Shown here piece after piece: positions 42,621 through 51,646 of a DNA stretch of 64,000 nucleotides. The stretch comes from Bacteroidota bacterium (lineage in GTDB: Bacteria; Bacteroidota; Ignavibacteria; UBA10030; UBA8401): positions 1-64,000 of the forward strand of contig JAUXTU010000110.1 in NCBI GenBank assembly GCA_030679145.1, given 5' to 3'. A program made the translations under genes and the position numbers. Positions within the stretch are counted from its first letter, which is position 1. Every line of letters starts with the position of its first letter. The notes below the pieces were generated by a model. That model saw nothing but the letters and a program-made list of their open reading frames with translations, did no database searches and was not told where the DNA came from.

Positions 42621-42871
42621 AATACAGTGTCACGATTAGTCGGTCAGCTGAGAAAGATTTTAATAGATTACCTTCTCAGACTCAAAGATTAGTGACGCAA
42701 AATATTTTATCTCTTGAAGATTTTCCACGTCCAATTGGAATTAAAAAATTACGTGGTAGAGAAGAATATAGATTAAGAGTCGGCGATTACAGGATTCTTT
42801 ATACAATTGACGATTTAAATAAAATTATTGATATAGTTGTAATTAGACATAGAAAAGACGTTTATAGATAA
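42617..42871 (+). CDS. RelE/ParE-family toxin embedded in the ATP synthase operon
   Basis: 84 residues with the full RelE fold signature: 'SRSAEKDFNRLP', 'RPIGIKKLRGREEYRLRVGD', 'YRILYTID' and the C-terminal 'IVVIRHRKDVYR' with basic catalytic-type residues. Family members cut ribosome-bound mRNA or, in the ParE branch, poison gyrase. It overlaps the antitoxin by 4 bases, and its TAA overlaps the atpG ATG by one base. All key residues look intact, so it is probably active. Confidence 0.85.
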   Translation: MKYSVTISRSAEKDFNRLPSQTQRLVTQNILSLEDFPRPIGIKKLRGREEYRLRVGDYRILYTIDDLNKIIDIVVIRHRKDVYR

Positions 42872-43755
42872 TGGCAACCTTACGAGAGATACGCCAGCGG
42901 ATCAGCGGCGTAAAAAGTACACAAAAGATCACCAAGGCGATGAAAATGGTGGCGGCGTCAAAACTCCGGCGCGCGACTGAAGCGATCGTTGCTGCACGTC
43001 CATACGCTCGAAAAATGCAGGAATTATTATCGCATCTTTCCGGTCAGGTGGATGTAACGAAATATCCTCAGTTCGAAGTCCGAGAAGTGAAATCAGTTGC
43101 AATCATTATTGTAACTGCAGATCGCGGATTGTGCGGAGCATTCAACAGCAATATTATCAAAGCGGCAGTGAATCACATCAAAACAAATTACGCAGAGATG
43201 AATAAAGCAGGTAAAGTGAAACTGATCTGCATCGGCAAGAAGAGTTTTGATTTTTTCAGCAAGCGTGAATACAACGTGATATCGAAGCATGTCGGAATTT
43301 TCGGTCATATGAATTTCAATACCGCAAAGACCATTGTTTCGGAAGTTGTTAATGGATTCATCAAAGGAGAATACGATAAGGTCGAAATCATCTCCAATGA
43401 ATTTAAAAACGCAGTGCAGCAAAAATTGACCATTGGACAATTTTTGCCGGTCGTTCAGGCTGCTTCTGTTGATAAAAAAGTACACGCAACAGATTATATC
43501 TATGAGCCGACCAGTGATGAGATCGTTTCAGCATTGGTTCCAAAACATTTGAATTTTCAAGTATGGCGTGTATTACTCGACTCGAATGCTGCTGAACATG
43601 GTGCACGTATGTCGGCAATGGAAAATGCATCAACGAATGCACGCGATTTGATAAAAGTATTGCAATTAAATTATAACAAAGCACGTCAGGCAGCGATCAC
43701 AAAAGAACTGCTTGAAATTGTTGCAGGCGCAGAAGCGCTGAAGAAAGCAAGCTGA
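42871..43755 (+). CDS. atpG: F0F1 ATP synthase subunit gamma
   Basis: 294 residues. N-terminal 'MATLREIRQRISGVKSTQKI' with 'TKAMKMVAASKLRRA', 'TADRGLCGAFNSNI' and the C-terminal 'RMSAMENASTNARDL' are classic gamma motifs. It forms the rotating shaft. No separate ribosome site is visible, since its ATG lies within the toxin stop, so translation likely depends on reading through the toxin gene. atpD and atpC are absent here and must lie elsewhere. Confidence 0.95.
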   Translation: MATLREIRQRISGVKSTQKITKAMKMVAASKLRRATEAIVAARPYARKMQELLSHLSGQVDVTKYPQFEVREVKSVAIIIVTADRGLCGAFNSNIIKAAVNHIKTNYAEMNKAGKVKLICIGKKSFDFFSKREYNVISKHVGIFGHMNFNTAKTIVSEVVNGFIKGEYDKVEIISNEFKNAVQQKLTIGQFLPVVQAASVDKKVHATDYIYEPTSDEIVSALVPKHLNFQVWRVLLDSNAAEHGARMSAMENASTNARDLIKVLQLNYNKARQAAITKELLEIVAGAEALKKAS

Positions 43756-43761
43756 TAATAG

Positions 43762-45087
43762 ATGTTTGAAACACTTACTGAAAAATTAGATGGCGCGTTA
43801 AAGAAACTTCGCGGACAGCATCGTATCTCGGAAGAGAACACAGCTGAGGCATTGAATGAAGTCCGAAAGGTTTTGCTTGATGCTGACGTGAATCTTGGTG
43901 TCGTAAAGTCGTTCATTGAAAACGTTACAAAAAAGTCGGTTGGACAGGAAGTTGTATCGAATGTTGCGCCGGGACAGTTGATCATCAAGATCATCTATGA
44001 TGAACTTGTTGCGTTGATGGGGAATGAAAAAGCGGAGATCAATTTTTCTTCCGATATTCCAACCGTCATTATGGTTGCGGGTTTGCAGGGTTCCGGTAAA
44101 ACAACATTCAGCGGAAAACTTGCGAATTATCTGAAAGCAAAAGGACGTCAACCGTTATTAGTTGCTGCGGATACGTATCGTCCTGCAGCTATCGATCAGT
44201 TGATCTCTCTTGGAGCACAGATCGATGTTCCGGTATTCAGCAACAGAACGGATACTGCACTTTCTATTGCTAAAAAGGCAATTCCGTATGCAAAAGAACA
44301 TGCGCGCGATATTGTTATTATAGATACAGCAGGTCGTTTGGCGATCGATGAAGTGATGATGCAAGAGGTAGCGGATATCAAATCTGCTGTTAAACCGCAT
44401 GAGATTCTGTTTGTCATAGATTCGATGATCGGTCAGGATGCAGTCAATACTGCAAAAGCATTCCACGACCGATTGGATTATGACGGTGTTGTTCTTACAA
44501 AATTAGACGGCGATACACGAGGCGGTGCGGCACTTTCTATTCGCAGTGTTGTCGGTAAACCGATCAAGTTCGTCGGTGTCGGCGAAAAGATGGATGCGCT
44601 GGAACAATTCTATCCGGAGAGAATGGCATCACGCATTCTCGGCATGGGTGACATTGTTTCATTGGTTGAAAAAGCGCAGCAGACATTCGATCAGAAGCAG
44701 GCAGAGAAATTACAAGACAAGATCATCAAGTCGCAGTTCACGCTCCAGGATTTTTATGAGCAGCTGCAGCAGATCAAAAAGATGGGCCCGCTTTCGCAAG
44801 TGATGTCGATGATTCCCGGAGCAAGCAAACTCGGAAATATGAACGAAGTTGATGATAAAGAATTGAAGTATGTGGAAGCGATCATCCTTTCAATGACGAA
44901 AGATGAACGGGACAATCCAAACATCATCAATGGCTCGCGAAGAAAAAGAATTGCCAACGGCAGCGGAACGACGATCCAGGAAGTGAATAAACTATTGACA
45001 CAGTTCACCGAAATGCAGAAGATGATGAGGAACTTTACCAAAGGAAAAAGTTTTGCAAAGATGATGGGTCAGAGGCTGGGACGATAA
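43762..45087 (+). CDS. ffh: signal recognition particle protein Ffh
   Basis: 441 residues: helical N domain, G domain with 'GLQGSGKTTFSGKLA', 'DTAGRLAID' and 'TKLDGDTRGGAALSI', and a Met-rich M domain that binds 4.5S RNA ('SRRKRIANGSGTTIQEVN'). It targets nascent membrane proteins. It begins 6 bases after atpG and leads the ribosomal gene group. Confidence 0.96.
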   Translation: MFETLTEKLDGALKKLRGQHRISEENTAEALNEVRKVLLDADVNLGVVKSFIENVTKKSVGQEVVSNVAPGQLIIKIIYDELVALMGNEKAEINFSSDIPTVIMVAGLQGSGKTTFSGKLANYLKAKGRQPLLVAADTYRPAAIDQLISLGAQIDVPVFSNRTDTALSIAKKAIPYAKEHARDIVIIDTAGRLAIDEVMMQEVADIKSAVKPHEILFVIDSMIGQDAVNTAKAFHDRLDYDGVVLTKLDGDTRGGAALSIRSVVGKPIKFVGVGEKMDALEQFYPERMASRILGMGDIVSLVEKAQQTFDQKQAEKLQDKIIKSQFTLQDFYEQLQQIKKMGPLSQVMSMIPGASKLGNMNEVDDKELKYVEAIILSMTKDERDNPNIINGSRRKRIANGSGTTIQEVNKLLTQFTEMQKMMRNFTKGKSFAKMMGQRLGR

Positions 45088-45143
45088 GAGAGTAAATCAA
45101 AAGAAATACATAAACTAATCAGCAGTAATAAAGGAGTAACACA

Positions 45144-45560
45144 GTGGCAGTAAAAATCAGATTACAACGCGGCGGAAAAAAGAAACAACCGGTCTACCGT
45201 ATCGTTGCAGCAGATTCACGGTATAAACGCGATGGACGTTTCTTGGAACGTCTTGGTCAATACAATCCGAGCACCAATCCTATCACGATCGATCTTAAAG
45301 AAGGTCGTGTGATGTACTGGCTTGGTGTCGGTGCAACACCAACCGATACGGTGAAGAATTTACTCAGCCGTAAAGGGATCATGCTAAAATGGACGCTGAA
45401 GAAAAAAGGTAAAGACGAAGCGACCATCACAGCAGAATTTGAAAAATGGTCAGCATCGCAACCCTTGAAACGCGAAAAAGAAATCGCTAAAAAAGCGCGT
45501 CGCAAAGTAGCGAAGAAAAAAGCTTCTGCTCCGGCTGCAAAAGAAGCACCGGCGGCATAG
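45144..45560 (+). CDS. rpsP: 30S ribosomal protein S16
   Basis: 138 residues. '[24 protein letters not shown]'-type start and '[12 protein letters not shown]' are diagnostic. A Lys/Ala-rich C-terminal extension (about 85-138) is longer than the E. coli protein but common in Bacteroidota. GGAG lies upstream of the ATG. Confidence 0.96.
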   Translation: MAVKIRLQRGGKKKQPVYRIVAADSRYKRDGRFLERLGQYNPSTNPITIDLKEGRVMYWLGVGATPTDTVKNLLSRKGIMLKWTLKKKGKDEATITAEFEKWSASQPLKREKEIAKKARRKVAKKKASAPAAKEAPAA

Positions 45561-45621
45561 TTTTATCGGATAGAATCATCGTAGATACTTCGTCTTCTTA
45601 CAACTAATACTGGAGGAAGCT

Positions 45622-45852
45622 ATGCGTGAATTTCTTGAATATGTTGCAAAACAACTTGTTGATAATCCTGACGCAGTCCAGATCACTGAAGAGGAAAAGG
45701 ACAACAAGATCATTTTTAAGATCAAGGTAGCTCAAGCGGATATCGGTAAGATTATCGGTAAACAAGGGCGGACAGCGCAGTCAATGAGAGTATTGTTGAG
45801 TGCCGTTGCTGCAAAATTGGGGAAAAGGGCGTTATTAGAAGTTGAAGACTAG
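45622..45852 (+). CDS. khpA: KH-domain RNA-binding protein KhpA
   Basis: 76 residues, one KH domain with the 'GKIIGKQGRTAQSMR' GxxG loop. The position between rpsP and rimM is conserved in many bacteria. It binds RNA with KhpB and affects cell size and sRNAs in characterised species. Confidence 0.92.
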   Translation: MREFLEYVAKQLVDNPDAVQITEEEKDNKIIFKIKVAQADIGKIIGKQGRTAQSMRVLLSAVAAKLGKRALLEVED

Positions 45853-45856
45853 TCCG

Positions 45857-46381
45857 ATGAAGAAACAGCTTCGCGCAATTGCAAAACTCCGTAAAGTGTT
45901 CGGCTTGAACGGAGAGTTTAAGATCGATTCATATTCCCGTACAGCGGAAGAATTTGAATTGGTTGAAGACGTAGTGATGGGAATGACGGAACATTCCACG
46001 ATTCCTTGCAAGATCGAGTCGGTAAAGATGCGCGGCGAAGAGATCTGTCTGAAGTTGATCGGAGTGGACGATAAAACCGCCGCTGATATGCTGCGCGGAC
46101 AATTCCTCTTTGTTGAAGAATCAAAACGGAAAAAACTTTCCGATAAACAATTCTTCATTGATGAATTGATTGGATGTTCTGTAGTAGATGAGCGTGGAAA
46201 AGTGTTGGGAATGTTAAGCAGTATTGAAACATCTCCTGCGCACAAAGTCTATAATGTGCGAACATCGGCAGGATATGTGATGTTGCCGGCGGTTCCGGAG
46301 TTTATCGTAAATGTTGAAATAGAAAAGAAAAAGATCGTTGTTCGTCCGCCGGAAGGAATGTTTACCGGCGAAATGTTGTGA
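45857..46381 (+). CDS. rimM: ribosome maturation factor RimM
   Basis: 174 residues. The N-terminal RimM domain has 'KLRKVFGLNGEFKIDSYS' and the C-terminal PRC-barrel has 'VVDERGKVLGMLSSIE' and 'LPAVPEFIVNVE'. It assists 30S head assembly by contacting S19. ATG 45857 is preferred; TTG 45842 would overlap khpA. Confidence 0.93.
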   Translation: MKKQLRAIAKLRKVFGLNGEFKIDSYSRTAEEFELVEDVVMGMTEHSTIPCKIESVKMRGEEICLKLIGVDDKTAADMLRGQFLFVEESKRKKLSDKQFFIDELIGCSVVDERGKVLGMLSSIETSPAHKVYNVRTSAGYVMLPAVPEFIVNVEIEKKKIVVRPPEGMFTGEML

Positions 46382-46394
46382 TCGAACTGTGAGT

Positions 46395-47066
46395 ATGAGA
46401 ATAGATATTATTTCTGCTGTTCCGCAATTGCTTGAGTATCCGTTGAACGAAAGTATTTTGAAACGGGCGCAGCAGTATAATCTTGCAGAGATTGTTGTTC
46501 ACGATCTACGGTCATACGCACACGACAAACATAAGATCATCGATCTTCCTCCGTATGGAGGAGGAGCAGGGATGATCCTGAAGCCGGAACCGATCTTTGA
46601 ATGTATCGAGAAACTTCAGTCAGACCGATCATATGATGAAGTTATTTATGTAACAGCAGATGGTGACCGGTTCAACCAGAAAATGGCGAATCAATTGTCG
46701 TTGAAGAAGAACCTGATCATCCTGTGCGGGCATTATAAAGGGATCGATCAGCGGGTGAGAGAGACATTAATTACCAAAGAAATATCAATCGGTGATTATG
46801 TGTTGACAGGCGGTGAACTTGCAGCGATGGTGATCAGTGATGCAATAGTGAGATTGATTCCCGGTGTGATTGGAGACGGAGAATCGGCATTGACCGATTC
46901 GTTTCAAGACGGACTACTCGATGCACCAAGTTACACGCGCCCCGAAGAATTTAGAGGAATGAAAGTTCCGGAAGTATTGTTAGGCGGAAATCATAAAGAA
47001 GTGGCGAAGTGGAAAGAACAGCAGCGAAAAACAAAAACTGAGCAACGTAGAAAAGATTTGTTGTAA
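46395..47066 (+). CDS. trmD: tRNA (guanine-37-N1)-methyltransferase
   Basis: 223 residues with the trefoil-knot SPOUT signature: 'LPPYGGGAGMILKPEPIFE', 'ILCGHYKGIDQRV', 'SIGDYVLTGGELAAMV' and 'LDAPSYTRPEEF'. It prevents +1 frameshifting by making m1G37. ATG 46395 or the in-frame GTG 46389 may start it; the ATG matches the family. Confidence 0.96.
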   Translation: MRIDIISAVPQLLEYPLNESILKRAQQYNLAEIVVHDLRSYAHDKHKIIDLPPYGGGAGMILKPEPIFECIEKLQSDRSYDEVIYVTADGDRFNQKMANQLSLKKNLIILCGHYKGIDQRVRETLITKEISIGDYVLTGGELAAMVISDAIVRLIPGVIGDGESALTDSFQDGLLDAPSYTRPEEFRGMKVPEVLLGGNHKEVAKWKEQQRKTKTEQRRKDLL

Positions 47067-47076
47067 TTGTTATAAA

Positions 47077-47171
47077 GTCATTGCGAGGAGTCCTGTTCTC
47101 AGGACGACGAAGCAATCTCCTTTTTGACGGAGGGGATTGCTTCATCCCGCTAAAGCGGGATTCGCAATGAC
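47077..47171. repeat. 95-base palindromic element inside the trmD-rplS gap
   Basis: Terminal inverted repeats gtcattgcga (47077-47086) and tcgcaatgac (47162-47171) flank internal arms gaagcaatct/ggattgcttc and a hairpin atcccgc/gcgggat. It belongs to the gtcattgcgag family and breaks an otherwise compact ribosomal operon. Confidence 0.85.
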
Positions 47172-47246
47172 ACAGAGAAGAAAAATTAAAATACATTATT
47201 CAATCATCGTTCCGGAACAACGGGACAAAATATAAACGAGGTAGTT

Positions 47247-47594
47247 ATGGACAAAATCAAATTAGTGGAAGCGGCTTTTGTTAAATCCGATCTTCCGGAA
47301 TTCAAAGTCGGCGATATGCTGAATGTTCACGTTCGCGTTGTTGAAGGTGATAAAGAACGTATCCAGCAATATCAAGGAATTGTGATCGGCCGCCGCGGAG
47401 AAGGAATGGGCGCAACATTCACCGTTCGTAAAGTTTCTGACGGTGTCGGCGTCGAAAGAATTTTCCCGCTGCATTCACCCCGTATCGCAAAGATCGAAAG
47501 AGTAAAACAAGGTCAGACACGCCGTGCAAAACTTTTCTATCTGCGTGGAATGGCAGCGAAACAGATCCGACAAAAGACCGGTTCGAATCAATGA
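47247..47594 (+). CDS. rplS: 50S ribosomal protein L19
   Basis: 115 residues with '[21 protein letters not shown]' and '[14 protein letters not shown]', diagnostic of L19. Its TGA overlaps the ATG of the next gene (ATGA), which couples a menaquinone gene to ribosomal protein synthesis. Confidence 0.96.
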   Translation: MDKIKLVEAAFVKSDLPEFKVGDMLNVHVRVVEGDKERIQQYQGIVIGRRGEGMGATFTVRKVSDGVGVERIFPLHSPRIAKIERVKQGQTRRAKLFYLRGMAAKQIRQKTGSNQ

Positions 47595-48400
47595 GTTCAC
47601 CGATTCGTACCAGCCCGATATCGGTCTGGCGGGTTGGCGGACTTCGAGATTTGTATACTCAACCGCTGTATCGAACAATCAAAGGTTCCGCTTCGGCGGA
47701 ACTTTTGTTTGATACCCCGTCCGTTCATTTCGATGCAATCATGAGCAACGAATTGGATGCTGCATTCACCACACCTGTTGATTATGCGCTGAACAGTTCG
47801 GGAATGATCCTGTATCCGAATATTGGCGTATCATCAACAGGATACAGCAATGTTGCACGTCTATATCTGCGAAAGAACCTGCAATTCATTACAACAATGG
47901 CTGTCGGAATTGTTTCAACGACCGATGTCGCGCTGACTCGTATCGTTCTCGGCGAAAAATATGATTCTGAACCGAAGATTGTTCCTGTTCTTGGATCGAT
48001 CGATGAAATGTTGGCAAAAGCAGACTGCGCTCTCGTAACGAGAGAAATATTGTTGACGCTTCAAAGCGAGTTCCCGTTTATCGACGTTGTTGATGAATGG
48101 TCGGATATTACCGAACTGCCTTTTGTTCACTCATTCTGTATTGCTCGTAGTGAAAAATATTCAAAAGAGATTCAAACGATTCTGCATTCATCTATGGATG
48201 CAGGGCGCGATTCGATCGGGTCGATTGCTAATGAGATTGCAGCTGAAACAAACCGTTCAGCCGATCTAATCCAGAACTATCTTTCTCATTTTTCATACGG
48301 ATTCGACGATTTATCTAAAACCTCGCTTGAAGAGTTTTTCCGAATGGCATTCTATTATGGGATGCTGGGTGATGTTCCGGAAATTAGGGTTGCCGATTAA
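47591..48400 (+). CDS. mqnA: MqnA-like menaquinone biosynthesis protein (chorismate dehydratase)
   Basis: 269 residues of the VitK2-biosynthesis MqnA/MqnD family, a periplasmic-binding-protein-like fold: '[20 protein letters not shown]', '[20 protein letters not shown]', '[15 protein letters not shown]' and '[15 protein letters not shown]'. MqnA converts chorismate to 3-[(1-carboxyvinyl)oxy]benzoate in the futalosine route; MqnD acts later. MqnA is favoured by the overall pattern, but the two are hard to separate by eye. No other mqn gene is near. Confidence 0.72.
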   Translation: MSSPIRTSPISVWRVGGLRDLYTQPLYRTIKGSASAELLFDTPSVHFDAIMSNELDAAFTTPVDYALNSSGMILYPNIGVSSTGYSNVARLYLRKNLQFITTMAVGIVSTTDVALTRIVLGEKYDSEPKIVPVLGSIDEMLAKADCALVTREILLTLQSEFPFIDVVDEWSDITELPFVHSFCIARSEKYSKEIQTILHSSMDAGRDSIGSIANEIAAETNRSADLIQNYLSHFSYGFDDLSKTSLEEFFRMAFYYGMLGDVPEIRVAD

Positions 48401-48459
48401 CAACAAGTTAGGTTGAATTCTTCATTGAAACTCTCCGTTTTTCAGTGTAATTTGAACTA

Positions 48460-50169
48460 ATGTTAAAAAATCTTCTCATAAAGAACTATGCACTGATCGA
48501 AGAAATCTCGGTTGATTTTTCTTCGGGTCTAACAATAATCACCGGTGAAACGGGTGCAGGAAAATCCATTCTTATTGATGCGCTTGGATTATTGCTTGGT
48601 GAACGTGCAAGTACTGAGATGATCCGAACCGGAGCAGAAAAAGCGATTGTTGAAGGAGTTTTTCTTGTCAAAGGAATCAAACAGGTCGCTGATATTTTAC
48701 GCGGAAGTGAAAATGATATTACAGAAGAAATAATTGTTCGAAGAGAATTGACCACCAAAGGACAGAGCCGTTGTTTTGTAAATGACTCACCGGTTTCTGT
48801 TTCACTTCTTAAAGAGATTGGTGACGTGTTGGTTGATCTTCACGGACAGCATGAACACCAATCATTATTGCGACCTGAAACACACATTGATTTTCTTGAT
48901 GATTTTGGCGGCTATGAAAAAGAAATAATATCGTATCAAACAGTATTTCGTTCGCTAGCAGAATTGACTTCAAAGAAACGCGAACTGCAGAATCAAGAAG
49001 ATCAGCTAAAAGCAAAAAAATCATTATATGATTTTCAGATCAAAGAAATCGACGCAGTAAATCCTCAGCCCGGCGAGGAAGATCAGTTGGAATCCGAACT
49101 GAAGATATTGGAGAATACGGAAAAACTGAGCGAACTGACCAGCGGAATTCACAAGCTGCTATATGAAGATGAAGTATCAGTACGTGATAGTCTGATAAAA
49201 GCACGGAAGATGTTGGAACAATTAACTGAGATCGACGGAACGTTTCACGAATCTGTTGGCGAAGCGCGTTCTGCAGAAGTCATCGTCGAAGAATTATCAA
49301 AGCAAGTTCAAAACTACGCATCAAGAATAGAATTCAATCCTGAACGGCTGGAAAAGATCCGTGAACGACTCGGTGCACTTTCTTTGTTGAAGAAAAAATA
49401 CGGTGGAACGATTGATCTGTTGATCGAATTTCGGAAAAAGATCGGTGAAGAATTTAAATTTGCAGAAAACTTTGATGTTGAGCTTTCAAAATTAGAAAAA
49501 GAGCTGGAATCGCTTCGAACAGACTGCGGTGCAAAGGCGAATCTTCTTTCGCAAAAACGAAAAGAAATTTCAAAGAAATTGGAGCAGGCAATTATTTCTT
49601 CCATTGCTGATCTTGGCATTCAGAAAGCAAAATTTACTACGGTGATTCAGCAGCGGACGGTCGACAAATCCAACTCAGCACTTTCGGTAAAAGTCGGAAA
49701 TCAATTGGTTGAAGCAACTTCAAAAGGCGTTGACCATGTTGAGTTCTTCATCTCAACGAACGTTGGGGAAGATATAAAACCGCTGATAAAAGTCGCTTCG
49801 GGCGGTGAAGTTTCACGCATTATGCTTGCATTAAAAGGAGCACTTGCCGATTCCGATAAGACTCCACTGCTGATCTTTGATGAAATTGATACCGGTGTCA
49901 GCGGACGAATCGGACAATCGGTTGGCTTAAGTTTGAAGAAACTTTCAAAGCATCATCAGGTGATTGCAATAACGCATTTGCCTCAGATTGCCGGACTTGC
50001 CGATTCTCATTTTGCAGTAGAGAAAATTGAGGCAAACAAAAAAACAATAACGAGTCTTCGGAAATTGGAAAATGATGAACGTATTAAAGAAGTTGCAAAA
50101 CTTCTAAGCGGTTCAGATGTTACTGAAGCTGGTTTGAAATCTGCAAAAGAATTAATGGGAATAAAATAG
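48460..50169 (+). CDS. recN: DNA repair protein RecN
   Basis: 569 residues, an SMC-like ATPase: N-terminal Walker A 'GETGAGKSILIDALGLL', central coiled coil (about 155-365), and C-terminal 'ASGGEVSRIMLALK' plus Walker B 'LLIFDEIDTGVSGR'. It acts on double-strand breaks with RecA. No LexA box was recognised in the 59-base leader. Confidence 0.95.
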   Translation: MLKNLLIKNYALIEEISVDFSSGLTIITGETGAGKSILIDALGLLLGERASTEMIRTGAEKAIVEGVFLVKGIKQVADILRGSENDITEEIIVRRELTTKGQSRCFVNDSPVSVSLLKEIGDVLVDLHGQHEHQSLLRPETHIDFLDDFGGYEKEIISYQTVFRSLAELTSKKRELQNQEDQLKAKKSLYDFQIKEIDAVNPQPGEEDQLESELKILENTEKLSELTSGIHKLLYEDEVSVRDSLIKARKMLEQLTEIDGTFHESVGEARSAEVIVEELSKQVQNYASRIEFNPERLEKIRERLGALSLLKKKYGGTIDLLIEFRKKIGEEFKFAENFDVELSKLEKELESLRTDCGAKANLLSQKRKEISKKLEQAIISSIADLGIQKAKFTTVIQQRTVDKSNSALSVKVGNQLVEATSKGVDHVEFFISTNVGEDIKPLIKVASGGEVSRIMLALKGALADSDKTPLLIFDEIDTGVSGRIGQSVGLSLKKLSKHHQVIAITHLPQIAGLADSHFAVEKIEANKKTITSLRKLENDERIKEVAKLLSGSDVTEAGLKSAKELMGIK

Positions 50170-50172
50170 ACA

Positions 50173-51615
50173 ATGCCTCTTTTTTTAACAAATTCATTAA
50201 CCAGAACCAAAGAAGAATTCAAACCGCTCACTGACGGAATTGTACGGATGTACGTTTGCGGTCCGACAGTGTATGGACTTTCACATCTTGGTCATGCAAA
50301 AAGTTATGTCTCGTTCGATATTATCGTTCGGTATTTGCGATACTTAGGATATAAAGTTACATACGTTCAAAACATCACCGATGTTGGTCATTTAACGGAC
50401 GATGCGGACGAAGGTGAAGATAAAATTGCAAAACAGGCAAAACAGGATAAACTTCATCCGATGCAGGTTGTGGAATTATACACACGAGCGTATTTTGAAG
50501 ATATGGATGCTCTAAATATTTTGCGTCCTGATATTTCACCAAGAGCGACCGGACATATTCCCGAACAAATTGAGATGACACAACAGCTTTTGGAAAAAGG
50601 ATTTGCGTACGAAGTGAATGGTTCAGTCTATTTTGATGTCAGTAAAGATCCTTCCTACGGGAAATTATCCGGAAGAGTTGTAGAAGATGCAGAGAGTGGA
50701 ACTCGCGTTGACGTAAAATCAGAAAAGAAACATCCTGCAGATTTTGCATTATGGAAAAAAGCGGAAGCAAATCATATCATGCAATGGCATTCGCCATGGG
50801 GATTGGGATTTCCGGGATGGCATATTGAGTGTTCCGCAATGTCCATGAAATATCTCGGCGAAACGTTTGATATTCACGGCGGCGGAATGGACAATCAGTT
50901 TCCCCATCACGAATGCGAGATTGCTCAAAGTGAAAGTGCTACAGAAAAACCATTTGTAAAATATTGGATGCATAATAACCTTGTGACGGTGAATGGAAAA
51001 AAAATGGGTAAATCCTTGGGGAATTTTATTACCCTGATCGATGCATTCAAAAAATTTGAGCCAATTGTCATCCGTTTCTTTATATTACAAAGTCACTATC
51101 GCAGTACGCTGGATTTCAGCGAGCCGGCAATTGAAGGAGCGGCAAAAGGATTGGAGAAATTAAGGAGTACGGTTTCTCGTTTGCGGGCTGAGATTGATAA
51201 GAAACGAACAGGTTCAATGGACTTCAAAGAAAGATTAAAGGATTATCGTAAACGATTTTTTGATGCAATGAACGATGATTTTAATGCGCCGCTGGCAATC
51301 GGAGTATTGTTCGAACTTGTCCGCGAGACGAATGAACTTCTTTCTGATGCACAGAATGCTTCCGGTGAATTCCTTGAAAAATTGAATGAGTTCTTTACTA
51401 CTGCTTCTGAAACTGTTCTTGGTATTACACTTGCAACTCAAGTCTCTTCATCAGCGGGGCTTGAATCTTCTCTTGTTGATCTGTTGATTGCAACACGCAA
51501 TGAAGCAAGAAAAGCAAAACAATTTGCACTGTCAGATAAGATCCGAGATGATCTTAAATCAATCGGAATTCTGATTGAGGATACAAAAGATGGTACAACG
51601 TGGAAAAAGATATAA
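50173..51615 (+). CDS. cysS: cysteinyl-tRNA synthetase
   Basis: 480 residues, class I. 'CGPTVYGLSHLGHAKSYV' holds the first zinc Cys and the HIGH motif (as HLGH); 'FPGWHIECSAM' and 'HHECEIAQSE' give the other zinc ligands; 'KKMGKSLGNF' is the KMSKS loop. It lies 3 bases after recN. Confidence 0.96.
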   Translation: MPLFLTNSLTRTKEEFKPLTDGIVRMYVCGPTVYGLSHLGHAKSYVSFDIIVRYLRYLGYKVTYVQNITDVGHLTDDADEGEDKIAKQAKQDKLHPMQVVELYTRAYFEDMDALNILRPDISPRATGHIPEQIEMTQQLLEKGFAYEVNGSVYFDVSKDPSYGKLSGRVVEDAESGTRVDVKSEKKHPADFALWKKAEANHIMQWHSPWGLGFPGWHIECSAMSMKYLGETFDIHGGGMDNQFPHHECEIAQSESATEKPFVKYWMHNNLVTVNGKKMGKSLGNFITLIDAFKKFEPIVIRFFILQSHYRSTLDFSEPAIEGAAKGLEKLRSTVSRLRAEIDKKRTGSMDFKERLKDYRKRFFDAMNDDFNAPLAIGVLFELVRETNELLSDAQNASGEFLEKLNEFFTTASETVLGITLATQVSSSAGLESSLVDLLIATRNEARKAKQFALSDKIRDDLKSIGILIEDTKDGTTWKKI

Positions 51616-51646
51616 GTCGGATTTTAAATATTAGTCAGGACATCTA

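Noticed and set aside
43756-45143. 4.5S SRP RNA near ffh
   Set aside because: The gaps beside ffh are 6 and 56 bases and contain no GGAAGCA-type tetraloop domain.
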